From Fulvivirga ligni (lineage in GTDB: Bacteria; Bacteroidota; Bacteroidia; Cytophagales; Cyclobacteriaceae): a DNA stretch of 64,000 bases. The notes under the pieces are model-generated. The model was not told where the DNA came from. It made no database searches and worked only from the letters and a program-made list of their open reading frames with translations. Positions 45,511-54,643 of this stretch are shown here, piece after piece. Positions within the stretch are counted from its first letter, which is position 1. Each line of letters starts with the position of its first letter. A program made the translations under genes and the position numbers. The stretch spans positions 725,001 to 789,000 of the forward strand of contig NZ_CP089979.1 of NCBI RefSeq assembly GCF_021389935.1, in the 5' to 3' direction.

Positions 45511-46354
45511 ACTTTAGTGATTTATAAAGTTCTTCCTTCCCACAGTCTATAAGCTCCGTGCTTCTGTAAAACTCAAAGGTACCACAAGTTTCGCGAGAAA
45601 TGCGTATCACTATTTCAGGCTGATTTTGTGCTAATATGGCCTCAGAAATCCGGTCTTGCATCAGGTCTACCGACTTGGCAATAAGGTCGAAGTAGCTGAG
45701 CCTTTTGAGGCGGTTCGAGTTTTTCGGAAAAAAACTATTCCATTTCTCTATTAAAGGTGTAAAGCGGCCTTTTGTTTCAAGCTGCTTATTTTTTACTGAG
45801 CACGGAATAGCCGCATTAACATCAGAAACCACCACAATATCACCCTCATGACGCTGCACATAATTTATTGGAATAGGATTTAGCACTCCGCCATCCACGA
45901 GCTCCACATCATTAATTACGGCTGGTTTCATTACAGAAGGTATTGCTGCAGAGGCTCTTAAGGCCTGAAAAAGACTACCTGAAGTAAATACTACTTCTCT
46001 CCTATTTACAATATCTGTGGCAATGGCAGCATAAGGAATATCCAAATCTTCGATATTACAATCAGGAATGAATTTTTTCATTTCATTAAAAACCTTATCA
46101 CCACGCACAAAGCCCTGTGTGCTAAGGGTAAAGTCCATGAGCTTAAAAACATCTACCTTATCGAAATTGCTCACCCATTCTTTATACTCATCCAGCTTGC
46201 CCGTGGCATAAACTGCACCTACCACTGCGCCCATGCTACTTCCTGATATAGATGTAATTTCATATCCTGCTTCCAGCAATCCCTCGATTACTCCAATGTG
46301 GGCCACACCACGCGCTCCGCCGCTGGAAAGCACTAATGCTACAGATTTGCTCAT
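45476..46354 (-). CDS. Patatin-like phospholipase (RssA-like)
   Basis: I choose the ATG at 46354, giving 292 residues, because the family starts just before the oxyanion loop ('MSKSVALVLSSGGARGVAHIGV'). A start at 46435 would add 27 hydrophobic and basic residues and leave 15 bases to the divergent gene. The nucleophile is Ser40 in GSSMG; the dyad Asp lies in 'DGGVLNPIP'. It is a serine lipid acyl hydrolase, presumably acting on phospholipids. It overlaps the methyltransferase gene downstream. Confidence 0.85.
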   Translation of the reverse strand: MSKSVALVLSSGGARGVAHIGVIEGLLEAGYEITSISGSSMGAVVGAVYATGKLDEYKEWVSNFDKVDVFKLMDFTLSTQGFVRGDKVFNEMKKFIPDCNIEDLDIPYAAIATDIVNRREVVFTSGSLFQALRASAAIPSVMKPAVINDVELVDGGVLNPIPINYVQRHEGDIVVVSDVNAAIPCSVKNKQLETKGRFTPLIEKWNSFFPKNSNRLKRLSYFDLIAKSVDLMQDRISEAILAQNQPEIVIRISRETCGTFEFYRSTELIDCGKEELYKSLKYALQGAESDAG

Positions 46355-46450
46355 AGGTTTGGGTTTATGTGATTTGAAAAATCGATCCTTAAAAGTTAAT
46401 ATAAATTGAACGATTATTGAAACGAGTGTATACATATTAAAAGTTACGTT

Positions 46451-47830
46451 GTGCGCTCACTTATTCTTTTAATATTCTTCCTTCTGTCTTTTTCCACGAT
46501 AATCTGTGCTCAAACCAGCAGCCCCAGGTATCGAAAGAAAAATTTCCAGCTGTCATTAGCTCCGGGAATCAGTACTAATGGCCTGGCTTCAGCTCATTAT
46601 TTTAATAAGTTTTCTTTCAACCTGTTTGGCGGCATTTCGGCTGGCAACAGCTTTCTGGAAATTGGAGGTATTTCTAATTTGAATACCAATTATGCTAACG
46701 GCATTCAGTTGGCTGGCATCGCTAATGTGGTTGGAAGTAATGCCTTTACCAATCTAACACTAAGAGAGGAGCGTGATCTTATGAAAGAAGGCTTTAGTTC
46801 TGATTTTCAAGGAATTCAACTGGCCGGAGTGGTAAATGTGGTTCGGGACAATGTTTCCGGAATTCAGATAGCTGGAGCACTAAATTTCAACAACGGTTAT
46901 GGCATGGGTATGCAAATCGGTGGCTTAGGCAATATGGTAGGCGATACGTACACTGGAGTACAAATAGGCGGGCTTTTTAATGTAGCCAAAAAAGGTATGG
47001 CCGGATCGCAGGTGTCTTTGCTTTACAATTACACCAACGGACAAATGCAAGGTATGCAAATAGCGCTGATTAATAAGGCGGCACGATCCAAAGGAAAAAA
47101 TTCTCTACCTCCTGTACCACAGCCGGCGCTACAGATAGGATTAATTAACATCAATAAAGAAAATGCAGGCCATCAGGTGGGTTTGATAAACATTTCAAAA
47201 GTATCTAACGGACACCAAATTGGCCTGATCAACATTTTCAAAACGGCCCCGTCTAAACATCAGGAAAAGGGAAATACTCCCATCGGGCTGATTAATCAAG
47301 GCTCCAAAGGGGATCATATCAGGGTGTATGCCAATGAGCTTTTTATAAACATGGTTGAAATCACTACTGGCAGCTGCTATAACTGCTCTTTCACTGAGAC
47401 GGAAATGCCCATTTCTGATAAATATAAAACCATGAATCAAAACGCCATTATCGTGGGCTATAACTGGGGTACTTTTGATAGTGAAGTAAAATGGGCCGCG
47501 GGATATGGGTTTGAGAAAGTATATTATAACAAAGCATCAGTAGCGAAGAATAAAAATAATGAGCGCTATTTTGTGAGCTCAGGCCTCCGCCTTTTACACT
47601 TGAATAGGGAAAAAGCGTTTAAACCCGAGCTGAACCTGCTTACTAAAATTCACACTGAGTTTGGCTTTAGAGTACGATCTTCTTATCTGTTTGCTGGCAT
47701 ATCGCTCAATTTGTATACCTATAAAAATGATGAGATTGAGCTGGTTCGTAATAAAGAGATATTCCAGGCCAGTCAAGATGATATCAATTTTAAAGGCTGG
47801 CTTGGCTACACGGTCGGGATACAGCTGTAA
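46451..47830 (+). CDS. Surface-repeat protein (LA_2272-like)
   Basis: The GTG at 46451 is directly followed by a signal peptide (MRSLILLIFFLLSFSTIICAQ), giving 459 residues. Between about residues 60 and 285 lie at least ten short repeats of the type 'xGxQxAGxxNxx' or 'GLINI', e.g. 'ANGIQLAGIANVV', 'FQGIQLAGVVNVV', 'YTGVQIGGLFNVA', 'NAGHQVGLINIS'. This is the pattern of LA_2272-family surface repeats. The C-terminal third is strand-rich and may form a barrel or sandwich. The location is probably the outer membrane. Function is unknown. Confidence 0.72.
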   Translation: MRSLILLIFFLLSFSTIICAQTSSPRYRKKNFQLSLAPGISTNGLASAHYFNKFSFNLFGGISAGNSFLEIGGISNLNTNYANGIQLAGIANVVGSNAFTNLTLREERDLMKEGFSSDFQGIQLAGVVNVVRDNVSGIQIAGALNFNNGYGMGMQIGGLGNMVGDTYTGVQIGGLFNVAKKGMAGSQVSLLYNYTNGQMQGMQIALINKAARSKGKNSLPPVPQPALQIGLININKENAGHQVGLINISKVSNGHQIGLINIFKTAPSKHQEKGNTPIGLINQGSKGDHIRVYANELFINMVEITTGSCYNCSFTETEMPISDKYKTMNQNAIIVGYNWGTFDSEVKWAAGYGFEKVYYNKASVAKNKNNERYFVSSGLRLLHLNREKAFKPELNLLTKIHTEFGFRVRSSYLFAGISLNLYTYKNDEIELVRNKEIFQASQDDINFKGWLGYTVGIQL

Positions 47831-47946
47831 TGATGATCCATTGACCATCTGACATCACCCTTTTGTGTAAAATAAAGGGTGTAAGTGATCTAATAGTTGC
47901 CCTCAAGGTAGTTTTTAAATAATTTAATGGTCTAATAAGCCATTTT

Positions 47947-50457
47947 ATGAAAAAACTTCTATTTGCATGCCTGCTGTGGGCTGGCACTTTTGCTGCTAAA
48001 AGTCAGACTTTACAATCACCTGACGAATTTCTTGGTTATAAACTGGGTGAACGGTTTACCAGACATCATCAGGTGGTAGACTATTATGAATATCTGGCGG
48101 AAAATACAGAAAACCTCACGCTTCAACCTTACGGAGAAACTAATGAGCACCGACCACTGATGGTGGCCATCTTGTCTTCTCAGGAAAATATGAACAAGCT
48201 GGAGGAAATTCGCACCAATAACCTTAAACGCCTAAGCGGTGAAGGCGTAGAAAGAGATGGTGTGGCTGTAATTTGGCTCAGCTATAACATTCATGGTAAC
48301 GAAGCCTCCTCTACAGAAGCCTCTATGAAAACTGTTTATGCTTTGCTTACAGATGCACGTGCTAAAGAATGGCTTAAAAACACAGTAGTGATCATGGATC
48401 CGTGTGTGAATCCGGATGGGCGTGATCGGTATGTGAATTTTTATAATCAGTACGGAGATAAAAATTATAACCCATCAGGAACGGCCGTTGAGCACCATGA
48501 GCCATGGCCAGGAGGAAGACCGAACCACTACCTGTTTGATCTGAACCGTGACTGGGCCTGGCAAACGCAGGTAGAATCTCAGCAGCGCTCTGAAATATAC
48601 CACAAATGGATGCCTCAGGTACATGTAGATTATCATGAACAATTTATTAATAACCCTTATTATTTTGCCCCCGCAGCTGAGCCTTTCCATGAGATCATCA
48701 CTCCATGGCAAAGAGATTTCCAAACTCAAATAGGTAAGAATCACGCCAAGTACTTTGACAAAGAAGGTTGGCTATATTTCACCAGAGAGAGATTTGACCT
48801 ATTATATCCTAGCTATGGCGATACTTACCCAACCTATAACGGCGCTATCGGCATGACTTACGAGCAAGCGGGACATGGCTACGCAGGTTTAGGCATCATT
48901 ACAGAATATGGTGACACGTTGACCTTAAAAGATCGTATAGCGCATCATTTTACTACCGGCCTGTCTACGGTGGAAATTGCCTCTAAAAATGCTGATCAAC
49001 TTCTTGCTGAGTTTGAAAAATACTTCAAAGACAATCGTGAGAATCCTGTTAGTAAATATAAAACTTATGTAATTCGCTCTAGCGAAACTGACAAGCTCAA
49101 GGCACTCAGCAAATTCTTAGATAGAAACCAGATTACCTATGGAAAAGCCTCTAAAACAGGATCTTACAAGGGCCATAGTTATATTTCCAATAAGAGCATG
49201 AGCTTTAATGTAGGTGATAATGACCTGATAGTGAGTGCGCACCAACCACAGTCAAGATTAATTACCGCTTTGTTTGAGCCTGCAACTCATTTAACTGACA
49301 CCTTAACTTATGACATTACGGCCTGGTCCGTACCATATGCTTATGGTGTAGAAACTTATGCGTTAACGGAAAAACTGGCTGTAACTCCGGGCTATAATTT
49401 TGAAGAAAATGGAAATACAGATTTCGAAACAGCAGCTTACGCATATGTATTGCCATATAAAAGTGTGGAAGATGCTAAATTCTTAGCAGCTATTTTGCAG
49501 GAAGGTATCAATGTAAGGGTGAGCCACAAAACATTGAAGATTGAAGGAAGAAGTTTCGATCCTGGTACTTTAGTAATTACCAGAAGAACCAACGAAAAAT
49601 TTGGCGCCAAGTGGCAAACTATTCTTAAAACCGCAGCTGGTAAATATGATCGTAACCTTATTGCCCTTACCACGGGTTTTTCTGAGAATGGCGTAGACCT
49701 TGGTTCTGCAGAGGTGGCTCGATTAAAGGCTCCAAAAGTGGCCGTAGTTATGGGTGACAAAACATCATCATTAGGCTTCGGTGAGATCTGGCATTTCTTC
49801 GAGCAGCAGCTGGATTACCCGATTACAAATATCGGATCAGACTATTTCTCTTATGTTAACTTCTCAGATTATGATGTGATCATTTTACCTAGTGGAAACT
49901 ACAGCTTCATCAGCGATGGTGCTATGGATCAGCTTAAAAGCTGGGTAAGATCTGGTGGTAAGCTGATTGCTATAGGTTCTGCCTTGAATTCATTTAAAGA
50001 CAAGAGCGGTTTTGGGTTAAAAGAATATGGGTCTGACAAGGAGAAAAAGGAAGATGATAAAGATCCTACTCTGGAAGAAAAGTTATTACCATATGAAGAA
50101 CAGGAGCGTGATCAGTTAAGTGAAGAGATATTTGGGGCTATTTTCAAAGTGGATTTAGACAAAACTAATCCCCTGGCCTATGGTTATGGCTCAACTTATT
50201 ACAGCTTAAAAACCAGCAGTGATAAATATGCCTTCTTGGAAGATGGTGGTAATGTGGGTATCTTGAAGGATACTGCCACTCCTGTAAGTGGTTTTGCCGG
50301 CTACCGCGCCACCCAACGACTGGAAAACAGCCTGGTATTTGGTGTGGAAAGCATGGGAAGAGGAAGTGTGGTTTACCTGGTGGATGACCCTCTCTTCAGA
50401 TCTTTCTGGGAAAATGGTAAGCTTCTTTTTTCTAATGCAGTATTTATTGTTGAATAA
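47947..50457 (+). CDS. M14-family zinc metallocarboxypeptidase
   Basis: An 836-residue exported enzyme with a signal peptide (about 1-19). Zinc ligands of the M14 fold are visible: 'NIHGNEASS' (HxxE, about 117-120) and 'VDYHEQF' (His about 228). 'DPCVNPDGRDRY' carries the substrate-binding Asn/Arg region, and 'GMTYEQAGHGYAG' carries the general-base-type Glu. After about residue 370 comes a long C-terminal region with a class I glutamine amidotransferase-like pattern ('YDVIILPSGNYSFI'). It would act on peptides in the periplasm or outside the cell. Confidence 0.86.
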   Translation: MKKLLFACLLWAGTFAAKSQTLQSPDEFLGYKLGERFTRHHQVVDYYEYLAENTENLTLQPYGETNEHRPLMVAILSSQENMNKLEEIRTNNLKRLSGEGVERDGVAVIWLSYNIHGNEASSTEASMKTVYALLTDARAKEWLKNTVVIMDPCVNPDGRDRYVNFYNQYGDKNYNPSGTAVEHHEPWPGGRPNHYLFDLNRDWAWQTQVESQQRSEIYHKWMPQVHVDYHEQFINNPYYFAPAAEPFHEIITPWQRDFQTQIGKNHAKYFDKEGWLYFTRERFDLLYPSYGDTYPTYNGAIGMTYEQAGHGYAGLGIITEYGDTLTLKDRIAHHFTTGLSTVEIASKNADQLLAEFEKYFKDNRENPVSKYKTYVIRSSETDKLKALSKFLDRNQITYGKASKTGSYKGHSYISNKSMSFNVGDNDLIVSAHQPQSRLITALFEPATHLTDTLTYDITAWSVPYAYGVETYALTEKLAVTPGYNFEENGNTDFETAAYAYVLPYKSVEDAKFLAAILQEGINVRVSHKTLKIEGRSFDPGTLVITRRTNEKFGAKWQTILKTAAGKYDRNLIALTTGFSENGVDLGSAEVARLKAPKVAVVMGDKTSSLGFGEIWHFFEQQLDYPITNIGSDYFSYVNFSDYDVIILPSGNYSFISDGAMDQLKSWVRSGGKLIAIGSALNSFKDKSGFGLKEYGSDKEKKEDDKDPTLEEKLLPYEEQERDQLSEEIFGAIFKVDLDKTNPLAYGYGSTYYSLKTSSDKYAFLEDGGNVGILKDTATPVSGFAGYRATQRLENSLVFGVESMGRGSVVYLVDDPLFRSFWENGKLLFSNAVFIVE

Positions 50458-50459
50458 CT

Positions 50460-50843
50460 ATGCCTTATACACATACCATAAGAGTAAAACCTGAAGACAT
50501 TGATCAAATGGGCCACGTGAATAACGTGGTCTATGTAAAATATGTACAAGATACAGCCGAGGCACATTGGAAAAACGTAGCCAGCAGCGACATGATGGAT
50601 GAAACCTCATGGGTGGTACTCCGCCATGAAATAGACTACCTTGCTCCTGCTTTTCAAGATGATGTTCTAGAATGTACAACCTGGGTAGAACCAGCTGAAG
50701 GGCTTAAGTTGCCTAGAAATGTATCTATTAAAAATCAGAAAGGTAAAGAGCTGATAAAAGCTCGAACACTATGGTGTGCATTAGATGCTAAAACACACAG
50801 ACCCAAGCGTATAGGTGAGGAAATGTACACTTGGTTTAAATAG
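50460..50843 (+). CDS. Acyl-CoA thioesterase (4HBT hotdog fold)
   Basis: A 127-residue hotdog-fold protein starting two bases after the peptidase stop. The active-site region 'VKPEDIDQMGHVNNVVYVKYVQD' (Asp, His, Asn) is typical of 4-hydroxybenzoyl-CoA/YbgC-type thioesterases, and 'HEIDYLAPAFQDDVLECTTWV' completes the fold. It would hydrolyse acyl-CoA or acyl-ACP thioesters. A terminator hairpin follows at 50900. Confidence 0.85.
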   Translation: MPYTHTIRVKPEDIDQMGHVNNVVYVKYVQDTAEAHWKNVASSDMMDETSWVVLRHEIDYLAPAFQDDVLECTTWVEPAEGLKLPRNVSIKNQKGKELIKARTLWCALDAKTHRPKRIGEEMYTWFK

Positions 50844-50847
50844 AAAT

Positions 50848-50977
50848 GAGGGTGCTTCTCCCGTAATTTATTTATCGGATTGTGACTATCAAAAATCAAA
50901 GCTTCTTTTTCAAGGAAGCTGTTTTTAATTTCCACCTGTAACTATATTCAACTAGACACTACGATCAAAGCACCCTC
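50848..50977. repeat. Long-range inverted repeat around the convergent intergenic region
   Basis: GAGGGTGCTT (50848-50857) and AAGCACCCTC (50968-50977) are perfect 10-bp inverted arms. They enclose the terminator hairpin at 50900-50926. The arms may form an outer stem in transcripts from either side. Confidence 0.45.
50900..50926 (+). terminator. Bidirectional terminator between thioesterase and ACP genes
   Basis: AGCTTC (50900-50905) pairs with GAAGCT (50915-50920). On the plus strand the stem is followed by GTTTTT; on the minus strand by TTTGATTTTT. It can therefore end both convergent transcripts. Confidence 0.6.
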
Positions 50978-51006
50978 CTTTTCAGGGATTTATATAAAAA
51001 AAGCGA

Positions 51007-51252
51007 TTAGCTTAATTTCGAATCCATATAGTTAGCTACATCTTCTACCGTGGCTAACTTTTCAGCTTCAACATCTACTACCTGCAAACCAAATTTAACT
51101 TCCAGCCTCATCATAAGATCGGTTAGGTCTAATGAATCTAAACCCAAATCCTTAGACAGATGTGAGTCTCTGGTAATGGAAGAAGGTTCTAAACCTACCT
51201 CTGTTAAAACATTTTTTACCTCATCAAAATAATCTGCTTTTACTGCCTTCAT
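51007..51252 (-). CDS. Acyl carrier protein
   Basis: An 81-residue acidic protein with the phosphopantetheine attachment motif 'DLGLDSLDLTDLMMRLEVKFG' (Ser about 40), the full ACP four-helix pattern and no other domain. It starts 29 bases inside the 3' end of the TetR gene, so it is translationally linked to the regulator rather than to fatty-acid synthesis genes, none of which are visible here. A thioesterase gene is convergent with it. It may serve a specialised acyl product rather than bulk fatty-acid synthesis. Confidence 0.85.
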   Translation of the reverse strand: MKAVKADYFDEVKNVLTEVGLEPSSITRDSHLSKDLGLDSLDLTDLMMRLEVKFGLQVVDVEAEKLATVEDVANYMDSKLS

Positions 51253-51865
51253 ACTTTTTCACTTTATCTCTACTAATTTCAAATTCTTCCCGTTGGCCAC
51301 TATTTATGGTGCCTCTCACATTATTCATAATGATTTGTTCTGCATACCGGTCTTTCTCAGCTTCGCTAAGTTTGTTGAGCTCATTTAGTCTACCGAAAAG
51401 TAAATCTTCTAATAGGTACAACTGCAGCTCCACAAAAACCCTTAAATCCACATCCTTAGAAATTACGCCTTCCTTTTGGGCCTTTTTAGCAAATGTGATT
51501 AACCTTTTGAAGACCACATTCTTTCTAAAAAGCTGATACTGAGCAGTAACCGGCTCATAGTATTTGTTAATTTCATACACACAAGGCTCGCTATATTGCT
51601 TCAGATACTGGTAAAACTGGTATTGCCATGCCATGAGCAGGAATAAATTCTCTGAATGCCCATGTTCAATTTTTGATAGTTTGCTTTTAGCTTCTTCTAT
51701 TACTTCAGTGAAGATCTCATAAATGAGTTGTTCTTTGTTTTCAAAATGCTCATAGAACAGCTTTTTTGAGATTTGCAGCTCCCAAATCACATCATCAATA
51801 GTTGCCCTTTTGGGGCCGTATTTCAGAAATAATCTGAGAGCTGCTTTTTTAATCTTCTCCTTCAT
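51224..51865 (-). CDS. TetR/AcrR-family transcriptional regulator
   Basis: A 213-residue protein with an N-terminal TetR HTH ('IKKAALRLFLKYGPKRATIDDVIWELQISKKLFYEHFENKEQLIYEIF', about 4-51) and a helical ligand-binding domain. It lies nine bases after the RND pump gene, on the same strand, and overlaps the ACP gene. It probably regulates the efflux locus, the ACP gene, or both. No operator for it was identified. Confidence 0.85.
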   Translation of the reverse strand: MKEKIKKAALRLFLKYGPKRATIDDVIWELQISKKLFYEHFENKEQLIYEIFTEVIEEAKSKLSKIEHGHSENLFLLMAWQYQFYQYLKQYSEPCVYEINKYYEPVTAQYQLFRKNVVFKRLITFAKKAQKEGVISKDVDLRVFVELQLYLLEDLLFGRLNELNKLSEAEKDRYAEQIIMNNVRGTINSGQREEFEISRDKVKKYEGSKSRLF

Positions 51866-51874
51866 TTTCAGCGA

Positions 51875-54643
51875 TTAATGAAGGTGTTTTTTATGAAAAT
51901 CTTCTGCATTGTTTTCTTCTTGCAGCTTAGCTAAGCCTTTTTTACCATAAGCCAATTTGGTAATAGCTACATACAGTACCGGCACTATGAAAATACCTAA
52001 TAGTGTAGCTGCCACCATACCGCCAAACACGGTCCAGCCAATGGTATTACGGGCTACCGCTCCAGCGCCATTTGAGAATGCTAGCGGAAGTACCCCTAAA
52101 ATAAAGGCTAGAGATGTCATTATAATTGGTCTTAACCTCAGTTTTACTGCTTCAATAGTTGCTGTTACTATTTCCATTCCAGCCTCCACACGCTCTTTGG
52201 CAAACTCCACAATTAGAATAGCATTCTTCGCTGCCAGACCAATAAGAGTGATCAAACCGATCTGAGCATAGATGTTATTCGTTAAGTGAGGTAAGAATAT
52301 CAAAGCGGTAATCGCACCTAGTGCACCTACTGGTACTGAAAGTAATACCGAGAAAGGTACTGACCAGCTTTCATAAAGAGCTGCCAGGAATAAGAATACG
52401 AACACGATGGATAGAGCGAAAATATAAAGCGTACTATCACCAGAAGATATCTCCTCTTGACTCAAACCACTAAACTCATATCCGTAACCTGCCGGTAAAG
52501 TCTGAGCCGCCACTTCTCTTAGTGCCGCAATGGCCTCACCACTGGAATAACCAGGTGCAGGATTTCCGTTGAATTCAGCTGAACGATAAAGGTTATAGTG
52601 GTTAATTACTGCCGCTGTCTCCACAGGTTTATGACTGATGAATGTGCTCAATGGCAGCATTTCACCTCTCATATTTCGAACATAATATTTATTAAGTTCT
52701 TCAATATTTCCTCTGTAACTGCTGTCTGCTTGCGCTACAACTCTGAAGTTACGATCATACAGCGTGAAGTCATTTACATATCTACTTCCTAAATAAGTTT
52801 GAAGCGTACCGAATATTTCAGTTAAGCTCACACCCATTTTCTTCGCCTTTTCACGATCTATATCCAAGTCAACCCCAGGAGTACTGGCGTTAAAGAAGGT
52901 ATAGGCCATACCTATTTCAGGTCTTTGATTAGCGGCCATCATAAACTTCATTACATTGGCAGCATACTGGTTAATGTTATCATTGCTTTCTCGCTGCTCC
53001 ATGATAAAACTGAAACCACCCGTTCTACCCAAACCTGGGATGGCTGGTGGCTTGATAACCAGCACATTGGCCTCTTTGATGGAACTAAACTTTCTCATCA
53101 AATCACCAACCACACCGTCTATCTGATCTTTTTCATCCTTACGTTCATCCCAAGGAGATAATGATACGAATAGTGTACCTGCATTTGATTTTCTTGAGAA
53201 ACTCACCACGTTCAAACCACTGATAGCAGCGTAATCATGAACTGTTTCTGTAGAATCAAGTGCTGTCATAATTTGCTCAAGCACATTCTCCGTTCTGGAG
53301 ATAGATGCTGCTTCAGGCAAGGTAAAAGAGATGTATAATCTGCCTTCATCTTCCTGAGGAATAAAGCCAGTTGGCTTTTTGGCAAACATGGCATAAGTAC
53401 CCACGAAAACGCAGATCAATAATATCAGTGCTAATCTGCTGTGCTTAATGGTTTTTTGAACACCACTACCATAGTTTTCAGTGGTTCTGTTAAACCAGCC
53501 ATTAAACTTATGAAATAGTTTATTTAAGCCTTTTGAATTTTCATCTATATCTGTCGGCTTTAAGAAAAGCGCACAAAGTGCCGGCGTCAGAGACAATGCT
53601 ATAAAAGCTGAAAGCAATACCGAGATAGCAATGGTAATAGCAAACTGCTGATAAAGCTGACCCGTGATTCCAGGTATAAATCCTACCGGTACGAATACCG
53701 CTGCCAATACAAGGGCAATGGCCACTACCGGTGCAGAAATATCAGCCATGGCTCTCTTAGTAGCTTCTTTAGCATCAAGTTTCAATTCATCCATATAATG
53801 CTGAACGGCTTCCACCACCACAATGGCGTCATCCACCACAATACCAATGGCCAGCACGAATCCGAATAGGGTAAGTGTATTAATGGTAAAGCCTAAAGGA
53901 ATAAAGAATACGAAAGTACCAATGATTGACACAGGCACGGCTAGCATAGGGATAACCGTAGCTCTCCAATTTTGAAGAAATAAGAATACTACGATTGTTA
54001 CCAGAATAAGTGCCTCCACCAAAGTGTGAAGTACCTCATCAATAGATATATCTACTACTGATACTGACTCAAATGGGATCACATAATCCACATCCGATGG
54101 GAAGGTAGCTTTTAATTCTTCCAGTTTGTCATAAATACCTTCAGCGGTTTCAAGCGCATTACTTCCAGGAGCCTGATACACTAAAAGGAAACCAGCTTCG
54201 TGGCCATTTACATAGTGCTTACCACCATAAGTAAACTTACCTAATTCTACTCTGGCAATATCTTTCATGTAAACGATAGAACCATCTTCAGGATTTGTTT
54301 TAACTATGATGTTTTCAAATTCTTCCGGTTTGCTTAATCGGCCGTCTACGAAAACGGTAAGCTCAAAAGTTTGCTGATTACTTTGCGGTGAAGCACCTAC
54401 CGAACCGGCAGCTACCTGTACGTTTTGCTCTTGAATAGCAGCTAAAACTTCTGAAGTACTCATATTAAGCTGAGCTAGTTTATCAGGCTTAAGCCAAATA
54501 CGCATACCAAAGTCAGAACCTACACTAAATACGTCACCGACACCTTCTACCCTTGAAAGGGCATCTTTCACGTAGATGTTATTGTAGTTATCAAGAAAAT
54601 CTGAATCATGGGTACCATTAGGTGAGTATAAAGTTTGTACCAT
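51875..54643 (-). CDS. RND multidrug efflux transporter, main part (frameshifted gene)
   Basis: This 922-residue frame carries about residues 140-1060 of an AcrB/MexB-type hydrophobic and amphiphilic exporter. It has the TM4 region 'GIVVDDAIVVVEAVQHYMDE' with paired Asp residues for proton relay, 'FVPVGFIPGITGQLYQQFAITIAISVLLSAFIALSLTPALCALFLKP', and the second-half repeat ending 'NAILIVEFAKERVEAGM'. The first residues of a normal AcrB are missing because they lie in another frame (54618-55058). The two frames join at an A-rich run (T-rich on the plus strand) around 54657-54666, where removing one A restores 'RKKNPTILMVQ'. The pump is inactive unless the shift is an error or is bypassed. Confidence 0.85.
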   Translation of the reverse strand: MVQTLYSPNGTHDSDFLDNYNNIYVKDALSRVEGVGDVFSVGSDFGMRIWLKPDKLAQLNMSTSEVLAAIQEQNVQVAAGSVGASPQSNQQTFELTVFVDGRLSKPEEFENIIVKTNPEDGSIVYMKDIARVELGKFTYGGKHYVNGHEAGFLLVYQAPGSNALETAEGIYDKLEELKATFPSDVDYVIPFESVSVVDISIDEVLHTLVEALILVTIVVFLFLQNWRATVIPMLAVPVSIIGTFVFFIPLGFTINTLTLFGFVLAIGIVVDDAIVVVEAVQHYMDELKLDAKEATKRAMADISAPVVAIALVLAAVFVPVGFIPGITGQLYQQFAITIAISVLLSAFIALSLTPALCALFLKPTDIDENSKGLNKLFHKFNGWFNRTTENYGSGVQKTIKHSRLALILLICVFVGTYAMFAKKPTGFIPQEDEGRLYISFTLPEAASISRTENVLEQIMTALDSTETVHDYAAISGLNVVSFSRKSNAGTLFVSLSPWDERKDEKDQIDGVVGDLMRKFSSIKEANVLVIKPPAIPGLGRTGGFSFIMEQRESNDNINQYAANVMKFMMAANQRPEIGMAYTFFNASTPGVDLDIDREKAKKMGVSLTEIFGTLQTYLGSRYVNDFTLYDRNFRVVAQADSSYRGNIEELNKYYVRNMRGEMLPLSTFISHKPVETAAVINHYNLYRSAEFNGNPAPGYSSGEAIAALREVAAQTLPAGYGYEFSGLSQEEISSGDSTLYIFALSIVFVFLFLAALYESWSVPFSVLLSVPVGALGAITALIFLPHLTNNIYAQIGLITLIGLAAKNAILIVEFAKERVEAGMEIVTATIEAVKLRLRPIIMTSLAFILGVLPLAFSNGAGAVARNTIGWTVFGGMVAATLLGIFIVPVLYVAITKLAYGKKGLAKLQEENNAEDFHKKHLH

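Noticed and set aside
47856-47881. Hairpin CACCCTTT/AAAGGGTG after the surface-repeat gene
   Set aside because: The stem is only 8 bp and no T-run follows, so termination is not well supported.
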